From NCBI GenBank assembly GCA_003971905.1, contig RSEE01000121.1:62001-126000 (forward strand): a stretch of 64,000 nucleotides of DNA. The letters run 5' to 3'. The notes beneath the pieces are model-generated. The model saw nothing but the letters and a program-made list of their open reading frames with translations, made no database searches and was not told the DNA's origin. Positions 1 to 12,010 of this stretch are shown here, piece by piece. How positions within the stretch are numbered: position 1 is the first letter of the stretch; the number at the start of each line of letters is the position of its first letter. The position numbers and the translations under genes were made by a program. Origin of the DNA: Moniliella sp. 'wahieum' (taxonomy: Eukaryota; Basidiomycota; Moniliellomycetes; Moniliellales; Moniliellaceae).

Positions 1-1048
1 CCGAGGAACGTTCCTTTGGCCTGCGCACCAATTGGCGCAAGGCCGGCGAATGGCGCAGCATGTGGTACAGGTGAGGTTCACGCATATGGGAAGGAACGAG
101 AATGTAGCGCTGAATCAGCTCCTTAGGAGTGGAGGTAATTTGATCAATCTTGCAAACCAGCGGGGGCAGCTTACCCTCCTCGGAGGCGCGCGTCGCATTC
201 TTGGCCACCAGCGCATCAATCGACCGAGTCAAGGTGGCAGTGAAGAGGAGTGTTTGTCTCTGCTTGGCCGGTGGCAGAGCCTGCTGGAACAGATACGCTA
301 GCTCCGGGGCAAACGAAGGTGTCAAGAGCAAATCCGCCTCGTCCAGTACGACGAAGCGGCACCAAGATAGGAGACCATTGTATCCGTTGCCACTGCTCCG
401 CAGCAAGTCCACCAGTCGACCGGGGGTAGCGATGATGACATGCGGACGGACGTTAGCGAGGGTCGGGGCCTATTTGAGCTGGTCCAGACCGCCCACAATA
501 AGCGCCGAGTGCAAGCCAAGCGGCGGCCGGATGCCCTGGGCGACAGCGACGAATTGCTGGTGGAGCTGCATGGCCAGTTCGCGCGTCGGGGTGAGGATGA
601 GAGCAAAGCCAGCGACAGGATCGGCCATCAGGCGCTGCAATATGGGCAGCGCAAAGCAGAGCGTCTTACCGGCACCCGTCTGGGCGCCACCTACAACATC
701 CCTCCCATCAGCCAGGATGGCAGGGATGGTAAGCGCTTGGATGTCGGTGGGGACGGTGATGGCCAGGTTGGAAAGCGAACGGACGAGAGGAGGGGCGATG
801 CCCAGCTGGCCGAATGATTGCGGTTTCGAATCCGACACGGCGGAGGGAAGGTGGTGGGCGGGGGAAGCAGAAGCAGAAACAGGCGCTGCGATCGGGGCGT
901 GTTGGTCCTCCAGCGCATGTGGGTCCGGGGCCGGGGGAGCGGCGGTGGCCGTGGCCGCGGCGCGCTCGCGCGCAGCCTTCAGCTTGGCTTCGATGCGGTC
1001 CTGAGCGGCATGGGAGCGAGCGATGCGCGCGGTGGGCGCCGAGGCCAT
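1..1048 (-). CDS. DBP8: DEAD-box RNA helicase, DBP8/DDX49-like (C-terminus outside window)
   Basis: ATP-dependent RNA helicase expected in the nucleolus for 40S subunit assembly. From the ATG at 1048 a low-complexity N-terminus of about 65 residues leads to a Q motif (SFGQLGI...PTDIQ), Walker A AQTGAGKT, PTRELA, VGG, TPGRL, VLDEAD and the motif III variant TATLT. The order and the phrase LFTATLT fit the DBP8/DDX49 branch better than other DEAD-box groups. The second RecA domain lies mostly beyond position 1. An in-frame TAG at 470-472 (complement) interrupts the gene between the VGG and TPGR motifs; the same frame continues perfectly conserved on both sides, so this is a single-base nonsense change or base-call error, not an indel. 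The gene is head-to-head with NOP14 across 215 bp. Family assignment is firm; paralogue assignment is good. Confidence 0.85.
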
Positions 1049-1263
1049 CCTCGAAGGAAGGGAGCGGCGCGGAGGAGATGGTGGTGCGGGCGCCTGGGGT
1101 AATAGTGTAACCCTCGGCGGTTCACGTGCGGCAGCCCAGTAATTAAAAAAGTGGTCGAGATTGAAACGGGGAGTCGGCTGCACTTGCACCGATCGGCGGG
1201 CCCCAAAAAAATATGGCCCTCCTGCGCAGCAACCACACACCACCCCCATCCCACCCCACAGCC
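1049..1263. promoter_or_regulatory. Shared divergent promoter of DBP8 and NOP14
   Basis: The 215 bp between two outward-reading ATGs must hold both promoters. It contains a CACGTG E-box at 1123-1128, an AT-rich stretch (AATTAAAAAA) near 1140-1150 and an A-run near 1204. No TATA box is evident. Both products act in small-subunit ribosome assembly, so co-regulation is a natural inference. Confidence 0.5.
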
Positions 1264-4201
1264 ATGGCCAAGAAGGGCGGCTCGCAGCTGGCCCAGCTCA
1301 AGCACCGCGCCGTCAGCGACGGCCTGCGCGGCGGCCCCGGTGAGGGCAAGCGGCGCTCGTCTGCCTCCGCCGCCACCGCCACCGCCAAGACGCGCACGCG
1401 CCACGACGCCCGCTCTGCGCTCGGCGATGCGTTTGCCAGTACGTTCGACACCAAAGTCACCCGGCAGAAGCGCGACATCCTCACCCGCGCCAGCATCCAG
1501 CACAAGAACGCCAAGGGCACCGTTGGTCGTCCTGCCGAGTCCAAGTCGGCCGCCGTCGCTGCCCGGCAGGCCCAGCTGCTCCCCCAGCTGCAGGACCGAC
1601 ACAAGAGCGGCGCGTTTGTCGATCGTCGGTTCGGCGCGAGAACAACCCCAACATGTCGGTCGAGCAGCGCATGCTCGAACGCTTTACCGCCGAACGTAAA
1701 CGCCAGCTCACAAGTGGATCGGCCACTGCCCGCCGCGCCGGTAAGGCGAGCCTGTTCAACCTGGACGACTCGGAGGACGAAGGGTTGACTCACTTTGGCC
1801 AAAGCTTATCCGGCATGGATGATGGTGTTCTGGGTGCTGGGCTCGGCACCGACGATGAGGAGGAAGGAGGTGCCCAGCAGACCTACAACCCATTTGATGA
1901 CGAGTTACCGGAAGGTGTGGATAGGCACGATGCGGAAGGAAAGCCGCGGAGTAAAGAGGAGATTATGGCGGAGGTGATGCTCAAGTCCAAGAATGCCAAG
2001 TACGAGCGGCAAAAGGCTCGGCGATAAAGAGGAAAGAGGAAACGCGTTACGAGTTGGACGATGCCCTGGAGGACATTAAGAATGATCTTCTGTCCATGCG
2101 ACCGGCCCCGACGCGTCCCAGCGAGGCCCCTGCCCCTTCTACACTGCCTACCGCTGAGAAGCCAGCGACGGGCGCCAATGCCATGCCGGCCGATGGCGGG
2201 AGCACGTACGATGCACTGTACCGCAGTTTGGTGTATGAGCGAAGGGCCCAGCCAACGGACCGGATGAAGACGGACGAGGAGCGGGCGGCAGAGGAGGCCG
2301 AGCGGCTTCAAGCTGCTGAGCGAGAACGTTTACGGCGCATGCGTGGCGACTCGGAGGACGAAGCGGCCGCGGAGGACGAAGCGACTGCGGCGGGCGCGGG
2401 CAAACGGAAACGTGCCAAGCTTCTGGAGCGTCACGAGCGTGGGCTGATGATTTGGATGACGACTTTGTCCTGGAGGGTGTCTCGGCAGGCGAGGCTTACG
2501 GTCTGGGGCAAGGTCTTGGTGCAGAATCGGTTTCTGAAGAGGAGGACGAGGATACCTCTGACGCCGCAGACGAAAGTGCTGGCTCCTCCGATGACGACGA
2601 AGAGGAGATCGAGAACCACGAACACAATTACAATGACTTGGCCGACTTGGAAGGCCTGTCCAAGCCAGGGGAAGACATGGACTCGGACGAGGAGGTCGTG
2701 GCTGGTGGTGAAACTGAGGCACTCATCCGTACTTCGAGCAAGCAGGCGCCGTCCGACTCGAAAAAGGAAACGAGCCAACTTCCCTTCACATTCCCTGCTC
2801 CCGAGACGCATGGCGAGTTTCTTGCCTTACTTGAAGAGCATAACGTTGAGACCCAGCAGGTGCCGACCGTGATTAAGCGGATCCGAACCCTGTACAATCC
2901 CAGTCTTGGCCCGCAGAACCGCGAGCACACCGAAACGTTCCTCGAGATCCTGGTGGATCATGTCTCTACCTTGGTGCACAAGCGCAGGAGGCCGCCAGCG
3001 GGCATGAGGCAGAGGTGAACAGTAAGGAGGCAGTTTCTCTTCTCAACACGCTCCTGCCTCACATCCTTGATCTTTCCAAGCTCTTCCCCGACACGGCAGC
3101 TCACATTTTCTGCACCAAACTTACGCTGATGCAGCGCAACCTGACGCGTGGTCTGGCTGCCGCGGCGACAGGAGGAGCGGACGAACCTGGCCATCGTTTT
3201 CTGAACTCTGCTTCCTGCGTCTCGTTGGGCTCATCTGGCCCACCTCGGATCGCTCCCACCCTGTATCAACGTCCGCCCAGATCCTCATGGCCCAGTACTT
3301 GGCTCATGCGCGGATTCGTCCTGCCTCAGCTGTCGCCGACACGGCCGCCGGGCTCTACCTCGTCTCTCTCTCCGCGTCCTTTGAGAAGGAGAGCAAGCGG
3401 ATCGTGCCCGAGGCGCTCAATTTCTTACATTTGGTTCTTTTGGGTCTGGTGCCTCTCTCCGACACGGACCGTCTCGCTGCCCTCCACACTGCGGCCGAGT
3501 ACGGCATGGCTGTTTCCCAGGACGACCTGGCGGCACTCATTCTCTCCAGCCCAAGCGAAAGGCCAAAGTCAAAGTCTCTGCTGCCACGGACGAGGCTTCG
3601 TTGATTGAGGGCGAGGCAGGGTGGAGGAAGCGCGTGGACTTGGTGAGTCTGCTAGCCTGGAAGGGGGAGGGACCGCACGCTGGAGCCCAACTTTTATTGC
3701 AAGCAACCAAATTGATCGAAATATTTGCTCGGCTCTACACGGGATGCGAAGCGTACGTGGATCTCTTCCGTCCCCTGGTGAACTTGGTCAAGGATGCAGG
3801 CAAGGCAGCTGGGCCTGAGCTATCTGCTTTGGCGCAAGGGTTGGGCAGGCGAGTGGGCCTGGCCCAGTCGCGTCGTCGCTTCCTCCGTCTGCAGGCGCAC
3901 CGCGCCAAGGCACTCGAGATGCACGCACCCAAGTTTTCAGTTTCGGGTGTCTCGACCGACCCGGATCCCGAGCGCCGAGGCGAGCAAGCTGCGTGCGTTG
4001 CACAAGAAGGAGCGCAAGTCGACGATCCGCGAACTGCGCCGCGATGCACGTTTCACAGCTTCGATCAAGGAACGGGAGCAGCAAGAGGAAGATGCACGCT
4101 ACAAGAAACACATTGACCGCATCATGTCCGACCTCCAGACAGAGAGGTCAGAGCAGAAGAAGCACGAGCGCGAAAAGGCCAATCTGAAGCGGAGGCGGTG
4201 A
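1264..4201 (+). CDS. NOP14: Nop14, SSU processome (U3 snoRNP) protein
   Basis: Nop14 is a nucleolar scaffold needed for 18S rRNA processing. The start is the ATG at 1264 (MAKKGGSQLAQLK). Family landmarks appear in order across three frames: a KGTVGRP-like motif, (V)DRRFG, MLERFTAER, LFNLDD, YNPFDDELPE, KSKNAKYERQKA, DDALEDIKNDL, a long acidic stretch, FPAPETHGEFLALLEEH, a helical repeat region, and the basic tail SKLRALHKKERKSTIRELRRDARF ending in KRRR before TGA at 4199-4201. About 980 codons is close to family length. Seven frame changes occur near 1650, 2025, 2440, 3000, 3185, 3560 and 3930; similarity resumes each time without loss, so they are most simply read as base-calling indels. No intron is needed. 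Confidence 0.9.
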
Positions 4202-4862
4202 TGAGGGGCAGCAGTGGTGCATCACGAGCGTTCTGGCTAATAATCATCCTCAGGATCAAACTGGGTTTCGACCCGTGCACATAGATATGCCCAGTGCGAC
4301 CATAATAGTGAGATGGTAGAGACGACATTCAATCACCGAATGGATGGACAACGACCCGTCCAAGATGCGGGCGGCGAGGCAAGGGGGTTGGTTTGGCGGT
4401 GTGACAGACGCGGCGCTTGGAGCTGAGGGAGATACGGCAAGTGTCCTCACGGAGTCTGGCTGTCATGGGGGGAGTCCCAAGGTGGGACGCGCCGCTGTAT
4501 ACTTAGTGTGACCACCGAGATCAACACGCTTCGTACCCTCAAGCACCTCAACATCACTACTAACTACATCGGCAGGTACTATATCTGATCTCAAGCGGAG
4601 GTACGTTTTTCCCTGCTGTGCATTGCATCATAGTTGTATTGCATTGTGTTGTACTGACTGGGACACAGACTGGCCAGTCGAGAGAGAGTGCAAGAGAAAG
4701 CGTCCTTTCTGTGTGCTCTACCGTCTCCCCTTTGCATGCTGTGTTGGGGGCTGGCGGGTGCTGTGAGTAGAGGTAGTAACCCCAGAGGGTGTGGAATCCC
4801 AGATGGACCCAACACGGAGGATGCCCTGATACGCACTGGCCAACCGACGCATAAATACACGT
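4202..4862. other. Intergenic, tail-to-tail NOP14/IMPACT
   Basis: 660 bp between two convergent genes. No conserved protein or tRNA-like fold was found. It must contain both 3' ends; no clear gene is seen. Confidence 0.5.
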
Positions 4863-6155
4863 TTATACTTTCTTGCCCCCCGGCGCGACAAACCCGGCTT
4901 TCTCGAGCGCATCGCGAGCAACGCGGTTAATGTGCTTGAACCGATCCGGTCCCAACAACGCGCCCCCCCACCACCGCGTCACGATGACCAAGACATTGTC
5001 CAGATCCTGCCACGCGCCAGATCCAAACGTCAGTATCGCACTCCACCCACCTGCCCCCCTGCCACAACATCAGCACGTACCAGAATCGAAAGCAGATGCG
5101 CCAAGCGTCCCCCAGCCGCAGTCTCTCCATCGTCCTCAAAGTCCCGCTGGGTGGTGCCATCGGGCAAGGTGACGCTATAGGCAAAGATGGCTGGGGGGCA
5201 GCGCGGGCTACGCGTTTATCTTGCACGACCCATTCCAGCACCAACGGTACCTGCGCCGCGTGCTCCAACTTGCATGCGTACCCGACAAACTCGGATTTGC
5301 GATCAACAATCGTCATGGACGTTTGGAATCCCAACTTGGTCACCAGCGCTTCCAACTCCTGCTTGGTGTGTATCGCTGTGGATTTACGTTCGGGACGGGA
5401 AGGGAAAGGATCAGGAGGCAAACCTGCTGCCGCAGCCGCTTCGGCCCGCGCCTCACGTTCCCGATCCAACTGTTCCGAACGTACGCGCAACTCTTCTTCC
5501 TTGACCTTGTACCAGCGCGACACGACCTCCTTGGCCCATTCGAGCGCTTCGAACAGCATCGGTTCGCCCCTGTGCCACGTCAGCCCGCGCGGCGCGGCGG
5601 CCAACGAAGCAGGTTCCACCGCCTGGCCCGGGCGATCGGGCGGAAAACAATGGAACACCTGTCGGATCAGCCCTGGGTCCGCCGCATACGCTCCGACAAA
5701 CCGATTGAGCAGCTGCAGCTGCGGTGCCTGGTGCGTGTCGGGTACTTGGCCGGAAGCGTGATGGAAATGTGCACGTCGACCGGCTCGGGCTGGGTATCCC
5801 CTGGCCCAGGTCGGCCATACAGCGGATCCTCCTCCAACGCTACCTCCAGCTCCATCGTCACTGCCAGGCGCAACGGCTGGCCTGGGACATACGCAGAGGC
5901 ACGTGCCAGCCCGTCCTGGTCCTCGCTTTCGCGTTGCGAAGCGCCAGCGGTGTGGGGGGGGAGGGGGAGAACGGGTGCAAGTGCCGAGCGGCAGGACACG
6001 CATCTGGTCGGCTGGTAAATGCTGCTCACCGCCACCAACTCGTCGGCCAATGCGCCTGCCGCCTCGCTCTGCTGTCCATGCTTCTCCTCGTGGGCACGAA
6101 GCGTGGAGACGAGGACCTCGATCGGTCGCATGCCGCTCTTGCTGGGCAAGGCCAT
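4863..6155 (-). CDS. YIH1: RWD + IMPACT (UPF0029) protein, YIH1-like
   Basis: YIH1/IMPACT proteins bind Gcn1 and dampen Gcn2 activation during amino-acid shortage. The N-terminal RWD domain is visible (LADELVAVSSIY near residue 35, later LPAKYP...QLQLLNRFVGAY). After an Ala/Arg/Glu-rich linker comes the IMPACT domain: IVDRKSEFVGYACKL, KRVARA, AIFAYSVTLPDG, FEDDGETAAGGRLAHLL, VIVTRWW, GPDRFKHINRVARDAL. One intron of 74 bp is at 5007-5080 (GTACGT donor, GGCAG acceptor) and joins SIL to DLDNV. Frameshifts near 5735, 5190 and 4960 are needed; the last two sit in C6/G6 runs. Start 6155 is the first ATG that precedes the RWD domain closely; open frame exists upstream. Stop TAA is at 4863-4865. About 400 residues is longer than yeast Yih1 because of the extended linker. 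Confidence 0.8.
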
Positions 6156-7842
6156 GGGGAGGGTTATCGTTACCACTGGCAACCAGCCCCGCCTCCGTCG
6201 TTGGTCCAATAACGGCGTGGCGGTCCGTGCGGGCCGTGGTTAGAGGAGGGGCGAAAATGAAATTGCAACTGGCTCGATAAGGCGGGTTGAACATTAAGGT
6301 GCAGTCTTAGGTCAGGTGATGCAGTCATTCCGCCCGCCGCCCGCCTTCCGCCTCGTGGAGGTCCAAGTTTTCCTGCGGCGTATAAACACGCACGTTGAGA
6401 CCACTGCCATCTCCCGCGTTTTCCCCCACCACTGTTCCCGGGCCATCGGCCACTGGACACCGACCCGACCACCGACCACCGACCACCCCGGATGCCGGTC
6501 CTCCAACAAGGTACGTCTTGCTCGTCTCTCTTTGGAGAGGATGACAATACCCCACTCTTCTCAAGGCCGACCTATCTACCATGGGTCGGACACGATGACT
6601 CGAGATCTTGTCATAGTTACCCTGATCCCCCCTGCCATTCTTTTGCGTCTTGGCATGCTGAGACTGACCCGAGTTGAATTCCAGGACCATCCTCTGATGT
6701 GTGTGCGGCACACGTAGCATCGGCCCCTGCCTCACCAGTGCTCCTTTTGACCCGGGAGCCCTGACTTTTTGATTCCCACACAGATATCCCTCATCCACAT
6801 CGCCTCTCCCTCTGGCCTGCTCGTCCCTGTTCAACGTTCATTAGCATTGGCCTTGTGAAGCTGGTAAGTGTCCGTGCTGCCTGCACCCCCCGTGTCCATC
6901 CGTAAATGAATTGCTGTTTTGTTGTACTCAATGATCAGGGCCATGAACCGTTTTCTTAATCCGGTCGCAATGGATGTGTGAATGTGGCCGCCACATGTGA
7001 CCTTGGGGAAAGAACACAGAGAGTTGCAGTATGAATATGATGGAGGAGCATGCACATGCTTGACGAGCTGTTGCTAATCAGGCGCTCGTGCCGGCGACTA
7101 CCGGGAGGCCAAGACTTGCCCGGAAGGGCGGGCTGGCGCTGCTGACCAAGGGCATGTGATTTGCAGTCATGACAATTCAGCATCATCCATCCGCCTTGTC
7201 GCTCAAGCTGAGCTCAGCGCACATTTTTCCAGCCGCGTTCCTCTACGGTCGGCGCAGGAAGCGACCGCTGCCACGGCGCGAGTGAGCGCCAACTACACCC
7301 TGGCGCTTCACGGGCCTTCTCATCGAAAGCGTCCCGTGCTCTCCCACTCAGCGCGCCCATTCGTCCGTGGCGCTCCGCCCAGCCTGCGCGCCCCGCCCGT
7401 TGCTCCGTCCTCCAGCCCAGCCCCCCCACCCGTCGTCGTCGTCGCGCCACGCCTTCCCCCCGCCTCTGCCCGGCCCCACCTGTCCCGGCACGCTCGCCGC
7501 ATCCCCCTGGCCCGATGGTCCTCTTTGCTCGCCTGCGTCACCGCTTTTCCCGACCCCACAGCCGCCGCCACGACGATGGAGACGCGCCTGCGCCTGCCCT
7601 GCCCGCCCCGCTTCCCACGCCCCCACCCCCACCCCCACTCCCACCAAGCACCCCCGCCAGCCGGCTGCTCCCGCCCCCTCCGCGCGCCCCAACCGAGGCG
7701 CGGCCCATCCCGTGTCGCCCGCTCCCACCTCTGGCCCCAAGAGCGCGTCCCCCCCCCCGAACCGCTCCAAGCGTTCGTCCAAACGCGCTGCCCTAGGCAA
7801 GCGCACGACGGAGGACCGCGTATCGCGCCTCTCCTCGGGGGG
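6156..7842. other. Intergenic with possible tiny spliced ORF and proline-rich leader
   Basis: Holds the divergent promoters of YIH1 and the peptidase. At 6492 an ATG is followed after six codons by a GTACGT donor and by plausible acceptors, giving a possible micro-ORF of about 33 codons ending near 6764; unsupported by homology. From about 7370 to 7840 the plus strand is open and extremely Pro/Ala/Arg-rich; it may be a 5' extension of the peptidase or leader DNA. No other gene is seen. Confidence 0.3.
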
Positions 7843-9346
7843 ATGTACGAGGTGGGACTGTATGCGCCGGCGCAACGGTCGCTGTTGGGTGCCAAGCCGG
7901 ACTTGGTGCACCAGTACCCGGAAATTGAGCCGTACGACACGGGCCTGCTGCGCGTGTCGGCACTGCACAACTGTACTGGGAATGGAGTGGCAACCCGCAC
8001 GGCACGCCTGCAGTGGTTTTACATGGAGGTCCAGGTGCTGGCTGTGCACCGACAGACCGGCGCTGGTTTGATCCTGCGCACTACCGCATCCTGTGCCTCG
8101 ACCAGCGCGGCGCCGGTCGCAGTGTGCCGCTGGGCGAAACAAGGGAAAACACCACGGCCGAGCTGGTGGCCGACCTGGAAACGGTCCGCACCCACTTTAA
8201 CCTCGATCGCTGGATCGTCTTTGGCCATTCGTGGGGGTCGACATTAGCCCTGGCGTATGCGCAAGCGCATCCTACCTCGGTCGCTGCGCTGGTCATTGGC
8301 GGCATCTTCACGCGCGTGCTTCCGAAGCATCGTTCTTGCTGGGCGGTCAGGGCGCCGCTCACCTCTTTCCCGATTTGTGGGACGTATTCCAATCCCACAT
8401 CCCGCCAGACGAACGTTCCAACCTGCTCCAAGCCTACCATACCCGCCTTACCAGTCCCGACCCGCTCGTTCGTTCCCAAGCCGCCCAGTACTGGTGCACG
8501 TACGAAGCGGCCGTGTGCGATTTTTATGTAGACCCCAACGTGCTCGCAGCTCAGCCTGAGCGCCGAGAACCCAGCAAAGCAGTACGTCTCCCCGCGCCCA
8601 CATAACCCCCCCCCCCCCCCTGTCTCTGTGAGGCGCCGTCTTTCCCGATCCCGACCCGAGGGAGCTAACTTTGGATGGACCGTGGGCTGCACAGGAAACG
8701 CTTGCCACAGCGCAAATCGAGACGCACTACTTTGTGCATGACTGTTTCTTAGCGCCGGGGCAATGCTCGACCCGGCCGCGCTGGCTGGAATCCGACACAT
8801 CCCCACCGCCATCGTACAAGGACGGTACGATATGGTCTGTCCTGCGTGCACAGCCTGGACCCTGCACCGTCTCTGGCCCGAAGCGAGTTTCAGCCTCATT
8901 CCCGATGCTGGCCATTCCCTGCCCACCCGGGGCTCGTCGCAGCCTTGGTCCAAGCTACCGACCTGTTCAAAGGACTCGCCCCGCCCAAGACGTTTAGTGC
9001 GCGCAGCCGCGGTCCGGCATCGCATGCCCACGCACTGGCTGCGCTGGCACAAGCGCCCGCCCCGGCACCGGCACACGACGCGGCGCACGAAGCCGAAGCG
9101 GCAGCCTTGGTCCAGGACACGGCCTCGGTCCACCAGGCACGCGCACCGCCGTCGCTCGCTGGCTCGGCGGGGGGCGTGTCGCGCACGTCGACAAGGCGGT
9201 ACGTGCCGCTGCGGGTGACGGGCCGGCTGGGCGGCCGGCGGGGCTCATGGCAGGCCGGGTCGCGGCGGGACGGGACGGGAGAGAGGAACGCGGGCGTGAA
9301 GCTTCAAGAGGCAGGAGGTGGCTATGCATCCATACCCATTCTCTGA
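7843..9346 (+). CDS. Proline iminopeptidase (alpha/beta hydrolase, S33)
   Basis: Cleaves N-terminal proline from peptides. Family blocks in order: YPEIEPYDTGLL, YWEWSGNPHG, VVLHGGPGAGC (oxyanion HGGPG), FDPAHYRILCLDQRGAGRS, the nucleophile elbow FGHSWGSTLALAYAQ, LFPDLWDVFQSHIPP, AYHTRLTSPDP, ETHYFVHDCFL, VQGRYDMVCP with the catalytic Asp, and PDAGHS with the catalytic His. One intron of 113 bp lies at 8582-8694 (GTACGT donor, GAGCTAACT branch site, CACAG acceptor) and contains a run of about 15 C. Frameshifts are needed near 7978, 8310, 8760 and 8930. The start at 7843 is chosen as the ATG just before the conserved domain; an upstream extension is possible. After the normal family end the frame stays open for about 120 Ala/Pro/Arg-rich residues to TGA at 9344-9346, which is unusual for the family (about 310-320 residues). 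Confidence 0.85.
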
Positions 9347-11413
9347 TAGACGCCGCGCCAAGACCAACCAGGCCTCCCCTTAGGGTCCGCCTGCCCCTGT
9401 CTGCTGAGGTAAGCGGATGCGACGGGGCCACATAGCGGTGTGGGGGCTGCTGGGTGATTATAGGAGAAAGTATACCTGCCTGCCCCCTCCGCCTCGCACC
9501 CGCATCTCCCGGCGCACGTCCGCCATCCACAGCGACGACGACGACGACGACGGCGGGGGTGAACATGCTCTGCTTGTACGTCTACCTTGTGACCGCTCCA
9601 CACGCTACTGGCCGTGCCTGGTACTCCCTCATCCCCCCCAGGCCACCGTCAGCATGCTCGTGCGCCCGGCCGACTCCTCCCAGCGCTCTGCTCCGCATGC
9701 CAGTCTCCTTGTCGGAGGAACGGGAGGGAAAGACGATCAACAGCTTTTCAGAGTCTTGGCGTTATCGATTATCGCAGCACGACAGTTTGTCCAACAGCCT
9801 TGGTGGCTCCTCCCCATCTGCCTCTGCCACCTCCTCCCCATCTGCCTCCATCCCCCCCCCCCCCCCCCGCAACCGACGCTCTTGCTTCCGTGTGTCCGAT
9901 GTGGTAACCTAATTTGGGGCCTCCAGATCATGGACAAGCGATACCAACCTACCGAACGTATACAGTTCAGTCAACCGTGTCGGAAGCCTCCAACTCGACC
10001 GGGGAAGCCGCAGGGTCAGTCTTTGCAGGTCCCCGGCCGTGTCCTACCTGAACCTGTGTTCAGGCAATGGTGCTCTTGCAGTCTTGCGTGAGCCGGTTGG
10101 AGGCGTAGAACGGGGAACCAAGAGAGTCGGAATGGGAGAAAGATACCAAGCTTCGTAGCTGCCAGTATACTGCAGGGTCAGGTTCTGCAGGGCGAAAAGA
10201 GGAAGCACTTCGCGGCCCATACCCATGTATGAGCCATGGTGTTGCGTTCAGGGCAGCCGGGGAGAAAGACGAAGGAAAGGGGTACAAGCCACCATGTTAG
10301 GTCTTGCTCATCACTGTGCAGGATCCGTGAGGTCGTGGCCAGGTGTGGTTCGACGAAACCGCCCCGCCATGACAGTTGCATCGGATCGAAGGAACACCCC
10401 ACTCAACGAGAACCCCTGTCGGGTCTCTACGTCGGGAAGAATGGCGTGCCACGCCAGGTCGCCGCCTGACACGCACCGACCGCCCCGCCAAGCCTGGGCA
10501 TGATTGCCCTCCGACTGCTCGAACCCATGTTTGGGCAGTGTTCCCACCCACACTCTTTTATGCGAGGGCGGTGGTTGGGGCTCGGCAGGAATCTGCACAG
10601 TTTCCAGTGCTACAGGAGCAACGGCCGGCGGCAACGCCAACGTCCACGGTAAAGGGGTCCAGTAGAGCACATGCCAAGCACGCACCCAGGCGGACAGCGA
10701 CCTCACACGCCGCTGCATTGCCCCGGCGCACACTGGGTCGGGAGGCTCGCCACATTAGCGACCCTCCCGAAGACACATGCCCCGCCAATGAAGAAAATCC
10801 ACCCCGCCACGTAGGTCTTCACTGACACTCGCTCCGCATTTAGGCACGCACAGCGGGGTGCGAAAATCATCCGCCCCGCCCAGAGCGCGCCTTGTATGCG
10901 AGCGAACCGTCACACAGGCCACCACCTCCCCCCGACAGAGGGACCCATCTGGAAGACGCAATTGCGTTTCGTCAAATGAGTAAATGGTCCAGTTAACCCT
11001 GTCGATAGGTGGCCATCCAACAAGCACCGCCACCCGTCTGCCGGAACAAGGCAACCACGCGGGGACCAGTGGACGGGGGAGTTGAATCACTGCGTGCGCC
11101 ACTGATATCAAGGTCTCGACCATAGGGCCGCCGCCTCTTGGTGCCGCATGCGGCTGATCGTTCCGACAGACGTGCTTGTTGGGCCTCGTCGGTGACCTTT
11201 TCGTCTTATCTTGATGTGGGGCCAAAGGACCCAGGACCCGACGAGGCAACTATGGAGGAAATGAGGGAACAGACAATCCTTTGAGGAGTGAAGCCACAAG
11301 CGTCAGCCACTGACAAAGGAAGAAGGGAAGACCGGAGGAGACAAGGGCGATAAGACGAAAAGGTGAAGGAAGAGAGCCAAGAACGCGGGCAGGCCAGTAC
11401 GGCTGTACATTGA
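9347..11413. other. Gene-poor interval
   Basis: About 2 kb without a recognisable family. An ATG at 9565 opens 116 codons to 9912 (Ser-rich RLSQHDSLSNSLGG segment, preceded by a GAC repeat at 9534-9552), coding-like but unassigned. On the minus strand 11249-10311 is one frame of about 313 codons interrupted by a single TAA at 10755; no family recognised. A run of about 14 C sits near 9856. Confidence 0.35.
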
Positions 11414-11417
11414 CTAA

Positions 11418-12010
11418 CTAAGCGTGAACACAAGTGACTCTCTCAGTGGGAAGCACAAGCCGAGGACGCGGGAGAGCCTTCGTGAACTCGTCGGCCAGCA
11501 TCTCTTGCGTGGGAGCATAAACGAATTTGATCTCACTAGACCGATGCACCTCGTGCAGGCTCTGCAGCTCAACGTCGAAATGTTTAGTCTGACGCATTGA
11601 GCCAAGTGAGTTGATGCCGGCCTTGGATTGAAGCTTGGCCAAAACAGCGGCGGACCAGGACTCCGAAGGACTGCTAGTGATGATATCGTCCACCCAAGTG
11701 ATCAAGTACATGCACCGAGTGCCGTCACGCAACTGGTAGAAACAGGGGGTCATTGGGCATCGTCCCAAAGCCAATAGCAACGAGGGCGTCACAGAGCATC
11801 TCGTACCAGGCGCGGGCTGCTTGCTTTGGCCCGTATAAACTCTTGACCAAACGCAACACTTTCCCTGGGGGCACATCTTTACCCTTCGGGAACTGCAATG
11901 TACAACTCCTCCTTCAGTGTAGGTTGCGTAAACGCACTCTCCATATCCCAATGAAGAAGAACCGTACCTTTGAGCACCGCTTGCGCGCACAGAGCCCGCC
12001 AAGTAGTCTA
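11418..12010 (-). pseudogene. Degenerate Ty1/copia pol fragment, internally deleted
   Basis: Reading the minus strand from 12010 downward gives copia reverse-transcriptase motifs in shifting frames: an ESAFTQPTLKEELYIAVPEG block, SLYGPKQAARAWYEML, then FYQLRDGTRCMYLITWVDDI with the catalytic VDD. About 45 residues later the sequence jumps to the extreme C-terminal tail of the RNase H region (RQTKHFDVELQSLHEV, EMLADEFTKALPRPRL). Most of RNase H and the end of RT are missing, so this is a deletion relic. Several in-frame stops are present. It differs clearly from the intact element at 55171-60621 (catalytic HTDD there, VDD here), so it belongs to a second copia family. The flanking 150 bp below 11418 may include LTR remains, but no matching second LTR was found. 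Confidence 0.8.
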